Assembly: GCA_019279435.1 (NCBI GenBank)
Contig: JAAALK010000079.1
Coordinates: forward strand, 67,838,330 to 67,902,329
Direction: 5' to 3'
DNA from: Zizania palustris
Taxonomy: Eukaryota; Streptophyta; Magnoliopsida; Poales; Poaceae
Length of the DNA stretch: 64,000 nucleotides
Position numbers and translations under genes: made by a program. Position 1 is the first letter of the stretch. Each line of letters opens with the position of its first letter. The notes under the pieces are model-generated. The model was not told the origin of the DNA and made no database searches. It was given only the letters and a program-made list of their open reading frames with translations. Shown one piece after another: positions 31,201 to 42,444 of the stretch.

Positions 31201-33417
31201 CTCAGTGCTCACCCAGAGACCCAGAGGCAGACACCGAGACACGCACGCGCCCCTGCGCCCCTGCCCAGTCCGGTTTGCCCCTTTGGCCTCAAACTTAGCT
31301 AAAACTTTGTTTTGATTGCTATTTAAGTAAAAAAATAGTGTTGTCTTGTATAGTGGGCCTGTGCAGCTCCAGGTGCCCCAGGCGCCGCCTAGGCGCTAGG
31401 CGGCCAGTCTCCGCCCGACTAGCGCCTAGCGCCTTTTAGAACACTGCTGATACCAAATTGGTAGGAGCAGAGGAGAAATTGATTAATTCCTTCTGCTTAG
31501 TTTATTGGGTTAATTTTTTCTGTGCCATTACAATTTTTACGGTTTGCCAATATGCCATTGGTGTGCCACTGACATATGGGGGCCGCCACAGTCACTGACA
31601 GTGGCATATAGGCAATTTCTAAAAATTATAATGGCATGCGAGTAATTTTCCCTAGTTTATTCCATAGCCCTTAAGGGGTATTTATAGGCCTAATACAATC
31701 TAATCTACTAACCTTATCTAGGCCTAATACAATCTAATCTACTAACCTTATCTCTATCTTTAAAACAGAAATAATCCTAACTAATCTTATCTTAACTAAT
31801 TCTAACTAATTATGCCAATGCACATAACAATCTCTCCTAACTAACTAATCTTATCTTAACTAATTCTAACTAATTATGCCAATGCACATAAAAGTTTTCC
31901 TCCGGACAGCCTGTGGCTGTCTTTTTTTAATGGATTGTGAGTTCAGAGTAAATTAATAAGCATGTGACCCTTCAGTTTAATATTTTAATATTTTAAACTC
32001 CATTTCTGCTCACTGTTCTTCAAAGAATCTTACATTTTGACAAAGTTATTCCTATGCCAATTGATCTGCCTCTACTATGCAATTGAATTTGATACATTAT
32101 AGAATTTTTTTGCAGGTCGCTAGGCAGAGTTGGTGTCGGTCACATGGTGTACATCTCTGGTTTGACTTGTACCTTGAGTTCTAAGAACATGTAAGAGGCA
32201 CATTCCATTTACATTTCATCCGTTAGCAATTGATACAATGTAAAAAATTCTGGTTGTTGAACTTTTGATTTAACAGTCCTGAAGTCTTGTGGATTGATAA
32301 GGAGCCAGGCTCTAAAGTTGTTAACTTAAGCTTGCTGCCGGCGCTGCTTAATTCAACATGCCTGCACAATTTATCACTCTTGTCAGATATTCCCCATTCA
32401 ACTAACAGAACACATGTAAGTCTTCATTATTATTGCAAAGTCTTGTCGAGCATTTCCAATTTTAGTATCTTAGACGGGACCACACAATTATCACTGTCAT
32501 TTTTTAGAAAGCAGTATTGGTACTTATTTTGCTTGTTTTTAAGAACTTTCACTTGTATTATTATCTATTTATCTGTGGCCAAATTATTTTGTGTTCCTAC
32601 ATCCCGTGTGTGTTTGATATCTTAATGTACAGATATGCCGTGTTCGACTTGACCACATAGATGGCAACAGTTTAAAGGTATTATTGTTCCACAATCTTTG
32701 TGGCTATGTTGTGAATGACCAATCAAGTGGACTTCAGTGTTCCTTCTGTAAGTGTGCCTGCCATAGCGGTGGATGTACACATGGCTTTCAGTTGCACTTG
32801 ACCATTGCAGATGACAGTGAAAAGATTTTCGCCTGGTGCATTGGGCAAACGGCCATAGAGTTCGTTCAAATATCTCCTGATGAATATATGGAACTCCCCG
32901 AGGTATTAACTATGAAAATTCCTGCACATGTACCTAATATTTTAGATAGCAGCTTTTCAATATACATCACTTACGTCTTCTCTGTATTTTACTGACAAAT
33001 TTCTGGGGTATTTCTTATATATAAACTTTTCTGGTTCACTCTCACTGCCTTAGCTTAGTCATTATTGGTCTCATTTGTGCGAACTAGGTAGCACTGACAA
33101 TACCGTCTTGTTTGGTTCATTTATTTCCTTTCTTGCTCAAAAGTTGGTGGAAGCTTTGCGGTAATGCGGTCAATATTTTTTCATGGATATGCCTGTCAGG
33201 TTTCTGTTAGTTTTCATGGAAACATTATACCCCTTGTTCTTACTCAAGTTTTCTAATGATGAATTACCAGGATGAACGAGCAATGTATCTCTATACTCTT
33301 CAGAACGAGAGTTTTACTGTCGCTATTGCAAATACCAGCAAGCGGACTGATGGACATACTGACGACGATAAAGCGCTTCCAGTGTGGGAGATTACAAGAG
33401 CCCAAAAATGCGAGTGA
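24748..33417 (+). CDS. OB-fold / zinc-ribbon protein (RPA1-like superfamily; exact family unresolved), 13 exons
   Basis: Exons are 24748-24978, 25489-25675, 26006-26078, 26245-26389, 26838-26947, 27412-27543, 27621-27762, 27838-27972, 28292-28449, 32116-32190, 32277-32415, 32633-32902 and 33271-33417. All join in phase to 647 residues. Stretches such as VFAIPGTHIYMLTLGDMWS, IVLVDNYDARIKFVLWGEQ and VSLFGTVTSVCKASAS alternate beta-rich segments as in OB folds. A zinc-ribbon-like block with CSFCKCACHSGGC begins near residue 537, followed by FQLHLTIADDSEKIFAWCIG, as in the RPA1 C-terminal OB fold. The candidates are single-strand DNA-binding proteins such as MEIOB, CTC1 or shieldin-2-like factors; I cannot decide. 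Intron 9 (28450-32115) is swollen by nested transposons. An alternative exon 1a lies at 21390. Confidence 0.78.
27763..27837 (+). other. Possible exitron in the OB-fold gene (75-bp in-frame intron)
   Basis: The segment starts GTTGGTG and ends GCCAG, is 75 bp (25 codons) and has no stop codon in frame. It can be spliced out or retained without breaking the reading frame. Retained, it adds the hydrophobic stretch VGVNILVMRLSALLLLTKME. Splicing joins QQEEQ to VLLTPIQIRS. Confidence 0.5.
30119..30661 (-). CDS. Uncharacterised ORF inside the non-autonomous LTR element
   Basis: About 180 codons on the minus strand from MTTFIPTIEDMQALADLQ to the stop at 30119. It begins just inside the element's primer-binding site, where gag normally starts. 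It has a helical N-terminal part (LADLQKIVANLRAYLGLALV) and two copies of a segment with S-S-P-x-x-D-A-E-A-E-A-Q-G. No zinc knuckle or gag motif is visible. It may be a degenerate gag or captured sequence. The upstream extension of this frame runs into the nested hAT-like element and is not part of it. Confidence 0.4.
   Translation of the reverse strand: MTTFIPTIEDMQALADLQKIVANLRAYLGLALVASTLPSFPHGATGFAITPSSPSSDAEAEAQGERKDQEALSPILIKEAADQQGEVALVEPSVDNAALMANKRAMEQVVTASSPPSPDAEAEAQGGGGKGDDAIGQTLAELPLPLPQAAVGNTPERRNSPASTRAKQEPNRTRDRMFMG
30687..31454. mobile_element. hAT-like non-autonomous element nested in the LTR element
   Basis: The element is 30695-31446 (752 bp) with ends CAATGTTCTAAATGGCG and CGCCTTTTAGAACACTG and perfect 8-bp duplications CTGATACC (30687-30694, 31447-31454). 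It is very GC-rich, with repeated gcgcctaggcg-type motifs at both ends. It belongs to a different family from the CATAG elements at 8.2 and 14.7 kb. It inserted into the retrotransposon's primer-binding site. Confidence 0.85.
31498..31661. mobile_element. Mutator-type MITE nested in the right LTR
   Basis: The element is 31507-31652 (146 bp), starting GGGTTAATTTTTTCTG and ending GAGTAATTTTCCC, with inverted TGCCATTA(C/T)AATTTTTA subterminal parts. It is flanked by 9-bp duplications TAGTTTATT (31498-31506, 31653-31661); nine bases is the Mutator signature. Related copies lie near 54.6-54.9 kb. Confidence 0.85.
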
Positions 33418-34814
33418 GATCACAGTTTTGTTGCAAGCTAAGTTAAAGATCAATTCTACTCTACGCCATTTGGCCAAAGAGTTATACATTGACCTTGACA
33501 TTTGGGTTAATTAAATTCCTTCACAAGTCCAGATCTCATGTATGCCATTTTGTAATGTCGTAGTTTTAGGATTGATCATGACATTAATGCTTTGCGTACG
33601 CACGCATCCTAACCATTTCAGCAGCGACTACTAGACATCACCGGTCATTAATATATGATATTTTTATCAAGTGGCATGTATGCAACTGTGCGCATTCTAT
33701 TTTTTGTGACGGGTGCATGGCGATTTTTTTTATTTAAAGTTGGGCCTGATGGAGCGATGGGTGTTATATCCGTATGAATTTTCCTTCCTATCTGTTGATG
33801 CAATTTATATTATATTGATATTCATATCCACAAATATTTATATATATGTATCAATTTTTTTATGAAATGAGATCCATACCATTGGGTCGACAAGCTGATT
33901 GTAAGGGAAGTCGTCCCCCTTCGTGCCATTCGATCTTGATCGAACGGAGCACACCCTTCGTGTCATTCGATCTTGATCGAACGGAGCACAATGGTGTGGG
34001 CTTAATGCTTGGATACTTCGAAGAGGGAGAAAAAAAAGGTTTCACGTAGGTTTCACCCTGCCCGATTAAGATTGAATAGCTCCAAAAAGCGCAATCTGGG
34101 GTGCCGACTGTAGAGAAGCCACTCCCATTTTTATATCCCTTATCTGTCGATACAAGCTATATTGTATTGATATTCATATCCACAAAAATATTCGTATCTG
34201 TATCTTTTTTTTTAAACCATATGATCTAATACCAAATTTTTATTTACAAGCTAATTAATTACCCTACACACGAGCACTAATCAATCAGTACTGCATATGC
34301 ACACAAGGGTGTAAGTACGTGTTGTGCCCGTGCGGTGTAATTAGGATACTTAATTCCACAGTTAACTACAGCGTGCAAAAGACGTGGTTGTGTAGAGATG
34401 CTGCTCGTGCAAGGTACAACACGCGTGTGTATATATACAAACTAGATCTCCCTGCAGCTGAGTGCTCACCATGTGCTCTCTTAATTCAGCTGATCCTCGT
34501 TGGCCGGTGAACTTACAATTTTGGAACTTTTGATTGCTTGTGAGCATACATACATCAAAACTTTGCCTGTCCTGCAATTCATTCATCCCCCCTAAACATA
34601 TGTGCATTTTGCATTTGCATGCCAACAAACTTTGCCACACGCATGATCTTTTTTCCCTCCTAATTTTCGGTTCTCCATATAACAGCAAATTCGAATCATG
34701 ATTTTTCAATGGCATCGGCTTGAGAGATTGACCTATTATTGCGTTTTCCAGCAAAACTGTATGTATACCCAAAACCATTTGCTTCTGCCCACCAGAGGCA
34801 TGAACCTTCTTCAG
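33418..34814. other. Intergenic region between convergent OB-fold and DnaJ genes
   Basis: No gene was found. It probably contains both 3' UTRs. A 36-bp unit is tandemly duplicated at about 33919-33990, each copy carrying the inverted repeat TTCGATC-TT-GATCGAA. The rest is AT-rich with no recognised element. Confidence 0.5.
33919..33990. repeat. Tandem duplication of a 36-bp unit containing a palindrome
   Basis: Two copies of cttcgtg(c/t)cattcgatcttg... with one clear substitution; each contains TTCGATCTTGATCGAA. Confidence 0.8.
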
Positions 34815-37800
34815 TTACCATTGCTGCTTCTTGCCCTTCCTCTTTTTCCTACTACTCTTAGCATTGCTTCCACTTCCAGGAGATGGGGGGTCGCTTTGCG
34901 CGTCAAACGCTTCAAACATGCCAGACTGCACTGCATTCTGCAACCACTCAAAGAACTCCTCTTCATCAATTCCTCCTCCATCCATGTTTGCGCCATTACG
35001 GACTCCACCCCTCTGTGCCGAGGTGCTCCCCTTGCCACTATTCTGCTTTGACAAGCTGGCATCGACATGAAAGCTCGGCTTGTGAGTGTTTGCTAGGCAT
35101 CTCACTCCCTGAAGAACAAAACAATTGTATATCAATTCATAAGATCTTTTACTTTTCTATCTGCTCAGTAGACAGCCTCAGACAAATTTATCATTGCATG
35201 AAATTGTGGATTACTCCATTGGGACACCTCAACTCAACCGCTCTATCTGTAACGATGAATGGCGTAATGTTTTCTTATCCAATATCCATAACACAAAACA
35301 ACTATACAAATAGACAATACAGGGAAACTAGAGGAATTACACACATACTTTTTGCCAAAACTTCATACTGACATAGATGTTATTAGTCTTCAAAAACATT
35401 AACAATTGTTCTCCTTTATGGTGCTATGTCCTTGCTCACAGTTCTCATGACCTAAAACAAGTTTTTAGTTGCTGAAATAGTTTAGCATTTTGGCAATACT
35501 GTATAGTACTCATGTCGCAGATCATCTGAATATATTTTCAAATACATAATCATGTGATAGTGTATTGTATGTATATGTACATAGCAAAGATCATAGTTAC
35601 CAGCACCCAATATGTGAGCCCTGCTGTCATTGTCGAGCATCATGAGCATTGTTAGAAGAACAAACTACCTAAGGCCTTAACTTCGTAACAGCAATATTAA
35701 TGAATGGATCTGAAATCTCATTTAACTTTAAGAATATCTAAATCACCTGACAGATGAACCACTCAGTGACATCAAATATGTTGCTTCCAGCACAAACGTA
35801 TGCATGAGGCAAATCGGGCTGCATAACAATACATGCCATTACATGTCAGTGATAGGCTCATTGCTCACAGCACATTTGCGATGGCTAGGTGCCACCCTAA
35901 TCATCCTTTGTTCAAAAGAAGCTGAATTTTAAGTATTCATGTCAGAAGTTAGAATAATCTGACATTACCTTGTGTAGCAATCCAAATAGAACAGGTTGAA
36001 AAGACTGCTCAACCCATCCATCCCCGTCTTTAGCTTGGTGAAAATCTTTGCAGTCCTGTTGTGCAGAGAATACAAGTTTTTTTTGTAACAGATACAAAGG
36101 AGTGATGGTGTCAAAGTATCAATAACCATATGCCAAAAAAAATACCTGGCACCATCTAGCTTGTGATTTAGCTCTTCCTGTATAAATCCACAAGTGACAA
36201 TCACCGCATTTCTTGCATGCTATTCTTCTTGATAGACCAGAAGGTCCTTCATCAACATCTTCAGAAGGGCTAAACCCTTGTCGGAAAATACCACTTCCTC
36301 CTCTCTAGTAAAAAATAGAGAAAAAATCAATAAAATATATCACACCCACCAAAAAAATAAACCACATCAAATAGTTATGAGTACAAATTAAAGCAACAGA
36401 TAGGAAAACCTAGAATAATAGGCCATTCCAACAAACAAGTTTCAGTGCAAGTAAACCTGAAATTCTCTTAATGTGTGGATACTGTTATGTACCATTGACA
36501 CTTTTGTCAGACCATCTCAGTGAATGGACAACAAAAAAACATTCAATGGCAGCTAAGCAGCTTGTTAAACCAAAATTTTACTTGTGGCAGATATAATGAT
36601 TGACAGTATTGCGAGTGTCATACCATCTTAACTGCCAAAACTACAACTGTCAAAAGGAGCGTACGAACCAACAATTGATTTATAACAAGAATCTATCTCC
36701 AATAAGGCAATAACACAAACTGTTCATCTATAACATAAAACAGCCAAGACCAGTTCAGTACTTATTTTACTTGCTGACAGCCTCAGTCGGACCCATCCTC
36801 TTCTATGCTACTTCAAATATATATGAATATTTTAGTGAAACAGTGCAGACTATACCACATGTGCCACAAAAAACATTTGTACACACCATATGTAGACTGT
36901 AGTTCATGGTTCTTTCCAGCTAAACTACGTGTGTACACACCATATGTCACAGTTCATGGTTCTTTCCAGCTAAACTAGACAGTTTTCGCCTCACCAGTGC
37001 CAACCAGTGTTGATGGGAGTTCAGGCAATTGCAGCTAGTATCTCACAATGCTGCTTAGATCTACTTCAAAGAAAGGAGATTTAGGGAGAAATAGTATATC
37101 TAAGAATACCTTTTGAGAAGCACTCTGAAACCGTCTGAAATAGTTCAATAGCTCCTCCTGCCTTAACTCATCGTCGTATGTCTTCCGTTTCAAAGAATCA
37201 AGAAGAATCTGTGTATTTTGAATTGGGACCTCATTAATACATGTGATCTTAATTGGATCTGTGGTTAACTCAACAAGAAATAGATGAAAACCTCATATGC
37301 ATTTTGAAGTTTTTTAAATGCATCAGCAGCTTTATCACTGCCCATGTTCTTATCAGGGTGCACTAACATAGCCTGCAAAATTATTAAATCTAATTAGCAA
37401 ATAACACTATATGCTGCAATTTTGCAGCACACAAGTAATAGGGTGGAAAGACATTTACAAAAATAAAGCACTATACAAATTATATAGTTCATGTTTATAG
37501 CATCACCTTTTTCTTATACTCTCTCTTGAGTAATGATACATCTATATTTTCATAACGATGGAAACCCAATGCCGAATAGTGATCAGTGCAGTTCAGTAAA
37601 CGAGACACTTCATCTTCAGAGGTCAACTCTTTCTCAGCTCCGCTGGTTGAAGGATCACCAGGGCCCCGGTCAGATGGTTGAGCATATCCAGACTGTGAGG
37701 TATTATCTCCAGATGATTGACGAAATTCTCCAAAGAGGCCTGATCTGCCTGAACTTTGCTCAGAGTTCCTTGAAGAGCCACTAGATCTGTTATTGTCTAC

Positions 37801-39256
37801 ATTTCTCTTTAGGAACTGCACTAGAACATCACTTGAGATGAAAGATAAGTTCAGGCTCAAAAGTAATCCAAGCCATCCGACATAGCTTCTTGCACAATAC
37901 ATTGAATATACGCAGGTGATAAGGAGTGTGAAACGTTCATGTTTCAGGAAAAACGAAGCACCTGCATTTCAGGGAATATTACACCATTTTAGACATGCCA
38001 AGTGTTGAATAGACTCATCCTCAAGGAAAAAACAATAAAAAACTGTAGAGTATGACCTCCAAGAAATATGACAGCACTTGTTGTCCAAAAGCTTCCATAC
38101 AGCCACAAAAACACCACTGCAGCCACAGCAGTAACCAGAATAGCAAAACCAGGCCCAACAAAGGCAACCACAGCAGCAGAAATTACCTGGATCACATAGA
38201 GAATAGAATTGATGAATGTTTTTGGGCAAAACATTACGAGCATCTACTTCCATTTCATAAATTCAGACTTTCATTATTAGCGCCCATTAGCTCATAACTT
38301 GCTGCTATTTAAAAATTGTTATTTCTGTTTTCTGGTGAAAAATAAAACTGTAGGCAATGAACTATGCAACACTAGTGTCTACTTGGTTTGTATTGTGTAT
38401 TTGTGTAGAAACAACCCAATAAACATTTAAACTGACAGGTGACTCAAAAGACAGAAGGATAGTTGAATCATACCATAAATATTAGTATTTTCTTTATCCC
38501 AATCATTGCAAAAATTGATAACATGCTGCACCAAAGTACTGCAAGGAGGGAGTTTGTCCCCAGATGTAGTAAAGAATTGAAGCCCCTTATGTTGCAGTCT
38601 AACCAAACTGCCAACAAGAGTGATATCAACTTTCCAGCATTAGAAATCCAGGCCTGGCCAATAGGATAAGCATACTCAAATTTGTTGAGGACATAGTTGT
38701 GCCCCTTATGTACAATAGCCATAAAAGTTGTGATTGCTGGCCTATTTCTCTCAACAAACATTTTGCTTTCTTCCATTACATACATCACAGAAACCCTAAA
38801 TATGGATACAGCCATGCAAATTATGTACCTGGTCTTCTCCAAAAAAAATTCTGCAAAAACTGGCATTGAAGTTCGTTTTGTAGATGAGTTTTTACCACTG
38901 CCACGCCGTGAAGATTTCTTGCTATCTCTTCTTACTTTGGGAGTGTGGGGTGGCAACTCATTTTCTTCCGAATTGCTTATATCACAATTGGTATCTACTG
39001 ATTTCTGTTCTGAGGCTCTGTCATCTGATTTGACCGAGGATGAGATGCCATTGTTTCTGTAATTCTTCTTAGCTTTTGTTTTCTGGCCACAGTTTCCTCC
39101 AGAACCATTTGAGCCACCTTGAATATGTGAACTTCGATTTTCACCATCGACTACATCTCTTTCTGGTGTATTTAGTATATTACCATTGGCTGCATTTTGT
39201 TGGTTAGGTGAAGCATGGTTTGGATCACTTTTACTTTGACTTCCTTTTCGAGCCAT
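34815..39256 (-). CDS. Membrane J-domain protein, DNAJC14/Jiv90 type, 9 exons
   Basis: J-proteins stimulate Hsp70 through an HPD motif. Minus-strand exons are 39256-38474, 38186-38057, 37961-37507, 37372-37292, 37208-37110, 36304-36146, 36055-35969, 35818-35747 and 35108-34815. They join in phase to 719 residues. The N-terminus is polar and basic (KVRRDSKKSSRRGSGK). Hydrophobic segments follow at about residues 210-330 (LISLLLAVWL, LLAVLWCSMLSIFAMIGI, VISAAVVAFVGPGFAILV), indicating a membrane protein, probably of the ER. The J domain (about 432-500) has YSALGFHRYENIDVSLLKREY, HPDKN and FKKLQNAYEILLD. The Jiv90-like region (about 533-640) has ACKKCGDCHLW, ARWCQDCKDFHQAKDGDGW and VCAGSNIFDVTEWFICQ. 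The C-terminus is Lys-rich (KKRKGKKQQW). The start is the first ATG; a TTG four codons upstream is ignored. Confidence 0.92.
36879..36978. repeat. Tandem duplication (about 50 bp) in a DnaJ intron
   Basis: Two successive copies of gtacacaccatatgt...agttcatggttctttccagc, the second slightly shorter. Intronic, with no evident role. Confidence 0.75.
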
Positions 39257-40205
39257 TATTTCACTCAATACAAGGTATATTCACAGATTAGGCAATGCTA
39301 AATAAATCTGTCCATCTTCCCTCAGTAAAACAGAACCTACACATACATAAAAACAGACCATAAATATGGATATAAAATAGGCTGAATAAAAATAAGGTTC
39401 TTTCCTGCAATGCTCCACATAATAAGATAGTTAATTTCTAAGCACACAAATAGTTACCAACTTACCATATCAGGTCCTAGTGAAGGGAATATTTGCCATT
39501 CTCTCCAGTAAATTAATATTATGGAACCCTGACCAGGCTGGTTATTCAACTGGAAAAACCAGGACGGCCTATAGTACAAAAGGTCATGACAATCATCAAA
39601 CCAGTCAGGCTGGTGGCTAACAGTCCAACCACCGACTTTCTATATATTGACTTTATTTATTTGTCATTATTTATGTCAATAAATACAACAATGATGTCAA
39701 ATATTACAATTAATGTGTATATCAAGATGTAAAAGAATTATAAAAGTTGCTCATAAGAGAGTTGGCAGCCCAAACTTCAAACATCATATATAATAACGAT
39801 CTAGACCTGATAACAAAGAGAAAATAGAAAAGGTACAGCAACATATAGCTGTTTTGAAAGTCTAACTTCACACTAAATGACCCAAATCTATCAAAATCCA
39901 AGGCTCAAGCTGTAGCCTATATGACTGCAGTATTGTAGTACAAAAATGCAACTTGCTAGCTGTAGATTGGAACTAACCAGAAGTAGCATTGGCAGAGCCG
40001 TACGAGTGGTTCTAGTTTGAGTACGCTCACGCACCAACTGAAGAATTGAGCACTTTCACACTTCACATGGTTTTCCTTTCTTTGTTCTCAGCATGCTTTG
40101 CAACATGGAAAACCAACAAAAAAAACTGCCGTATGCACAGTTCACAAGGGACCAGCCCACCATGGCCCACATACCGATTACCATGCACCACGTGAGGAGC
40201 TGGCA

Positions 40206-40262
40206 CTACAAGAACAACAACAAAGCCTTTCAATCCCAAGCAAGTTGGGGTAGGTTGCGTGA
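40206..40262 (-). mobile_element. 3' tail of a grass SINE/LINE family
   Basis: The plus strand reads acaacaacaaagcctttcaa then tcccaagcaagttggggtag. From memory, its reverse complement (ending in GTTGTTGTTG) is the common 3' end shared by Au-like SINEs and partner LINEs in grasses. Only the tail is recognisable. Confidence 0.5.
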
Positions 40263-40379
40263 CTGCGTGAGGAGCACTAATTAAGATATTAGATTAGTTC
40301 CCAGCAACAGATTAGACTAGTCCTTACATGGGTTTTCTATAACTTTATACTTGAAAATTATTTTACTCTCTATTCCAAC

Positions 40380-40690
40380 TGTGAAACTTTCTACTCGAGT
40401 AACTTTGTCAACAAATATGGAAGCTTTCTACTTCAGTGAATTTCTAGTCAAATTTGGAAACATTATACTCGGGTAACTTTCTCTTCATTCTTCAAATTGA
40501 ACAACTTTCTGCTCAAGCAACTTATTCACCAGCTTTAAAAATTCACCACTGAGTAACTTTCTCATGAAATTTAAAACTTCTAGATTGAGTGAATTTCTCG
40601 TCCAATTTAAAAACGTCCTGCTCAAGTGACTAATGACTTCTCATCAAATTTAAGAAATCTCTACTTGACTTTGACTTTCCTTTTTACTCA
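40380..40690. repeat. Degenerate minisatellite, about eight units of 36-44 bp
   Basis: Successive units follow the pattern actttctactc(g/a)agtaacttt then (c/g)tcatcaaattt(g/a)aaa. Examples begin near 40382, 40418, 40455, 40497, 40538, 40574 and 40610. Units differ by substitutions and length. Confidence 0.6.
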
Positions 40691-42444
40691 AATTGTGTCC
40701 CAGACTCCCAGTAGCAAAATTATTGTTTTCAAAGGACATTTGTTACAAAAAAGTTTCTCTACTCACGTAAATCCATTCATAATTTTTTTGACCATAATCC
40801 ATTCATAATTAGATGGATTAATAAAGGTAAAGTATGTAATCATACAATGCAATTGACTCTCTGCATATTGTATTCTATTATGCCTGGATTTAACACATCT
40901 GCAAAGTTGTCCAGACATGATTACCTGACACTCTGACCGTTGAGTCTGATCTGAAAGTGTTTGCAGTGTGGAGCTCACAGCACTCACACATGTGCTAACC
41001 TTCTCAGAGAAGTACAGAGTGTCAGGGGAAAGAAATGGCACGAGCCAAATGCATTAGAAAGGGTAGACTTCCCCTCCAAACATCTCATGCTAAAATTGAC
41101 TATTGCTTCTATATCCAATTCAAACTATCTATGGAGCATTCAGAGCAGTACATCACAACACCAGGAATGAAAGCAGACACATCGGATTGAGAGGCCACGG
41201 CGCCATCGGGACCAGGAAGCAGGGACCACAGTGAAACCCACCAGTCTCGCTGGTCTCCTTGCCATGAAGGCCAAGGACAGTGCCTTGACTGCTACATGAT
41301 GAAGCTCATCGGTCGCCGCTCTGGCCACCTTGCTGTGAAGCCCGAATGTCACACCAGCCACAGCCATGGAGCTTGCTTATCGTATTACTTGTCAGGAAGA
41401 GCAGGTCTAAAGATTAGGAGCGGTGTGGCTGAATCCGATATAGGAGAGCCTAACTTGTGCCCTTAATTACCCATATCCTAGAGGCGAAAAACCCATGATA
41501 CAGTTCATGATGCTTGTCCTTCCAGAACTTAATTTCGCATGCTAAATTTCGCTCCCAAAACAACCGGACCTAATGTAGAGCATGGAGGTTCAATTGATGA
41601 GTTCAGAAAATAAACGGCTACCGCTGTTCCGCTACGCAGCGAACAAATCCGCGACAAACCATACGGATTGGAGCACTCATCCACAGAAAAAATGAACGGG
41701 ATTGGTCACAGCAAAGATGAGGCAGAAACGAGGAGACTCCGCTACTCCAGCGAAGTTAGGGTTTGTTACCAGCAGGACAGATCAATCCAGGACCGGGTGG
41801 ATCTCCGGTCGGCGCCAGTCCAGTAGAGCGGAAGGGGAGCTCGACGACTGCTGCGGAGGAGCACCCTCGGGTAGTAGCTTCTGGCTCAGGCGGAAGGAGG
41901 CGGCGCGGGCGCTCGGCGGAGAGCCGAGAGCGTGGGACGAACGGCGCTGTCGCGAGGGAACAGCACACGCAGAAATTAGGAAACGTGGATGCACTGAGAA
42001 AAAAAAACGAAAATGTTTTATTTAGTACATCCTATATTTTCAAAAAAAAATCAGATGATTTTAATACACCAAATGAAAAATATTTTATTATTTAATTGAA
42101 AAATATTATTTCGTGAAAAATATTTTAAAGAGATGCAATATTCGATAGTGATATTTGTGACACCAAGAAACCGCTACATGCAACATCCTTATTTTTATGT
42201 TTTTAGTAGTGGAAACTTAATGATTCATATATATAAGAGAAAAATATTTCAATCTAGATTTAGTTGTGTTTTAATTTATTTTTAATTGAAATATTTTTAT
42301 CACATGATAAAACATTTTTCACGTATGACTAAAACATCGGTTCATTCCTGTTTGTAAATCTTAGGAAAAAAATCTATTTTAACCCCTGAAATATTACCAT
42401 AACGATAAATATTGTTCCTAACTAATAAACAGATTCTTCATCAT

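Larger units (their letters stand above)
29079..31898 (-). mobile_element. Non-autonomous gypsy-type LTR element in intron 9 of the OB-fold gene
   Basis: LTRs lie at 29084-29270 and about 31459-31893, both with a CCTACCA end on the minus strand and a GTGCATTGGCATAATTAG start region. Five-base duplications GTTTT are at 29079-29083 and 31894-31898. A primer-binding site (minus TGGTATCAGAGC) lies inside the right LTR, now split by an hAT-like insertion. A polypurine tract (minus GAGGGAGGGAGAG) is at about 29272-29286. The interior lacks reverse transcriptase and integrase. The right LTR is longer because of a nested MITE and internal tandem duplications (31680-31890). Confidence 0.82.
39257..42444. 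other. Upstream region of the DnaJ gene, no clear gene
   Basis: 39257 to about 41700 is mostly AT-rich. It contains a SINE/LINE tail (40206-40262), a degenerate minisatellite (40380-40690) and a 75-codon minus-strand ORF (41367-41140, MAVAGVTFGLHSKVARAATDE) of unknown status. 41740-41990 is GC-rich and could be a non-coding first exon or promoter of the DnaJ gene, but no splice junction could be proved. 42000-42444 is AT-rich with nothing recognised. Confidence 0.45.
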
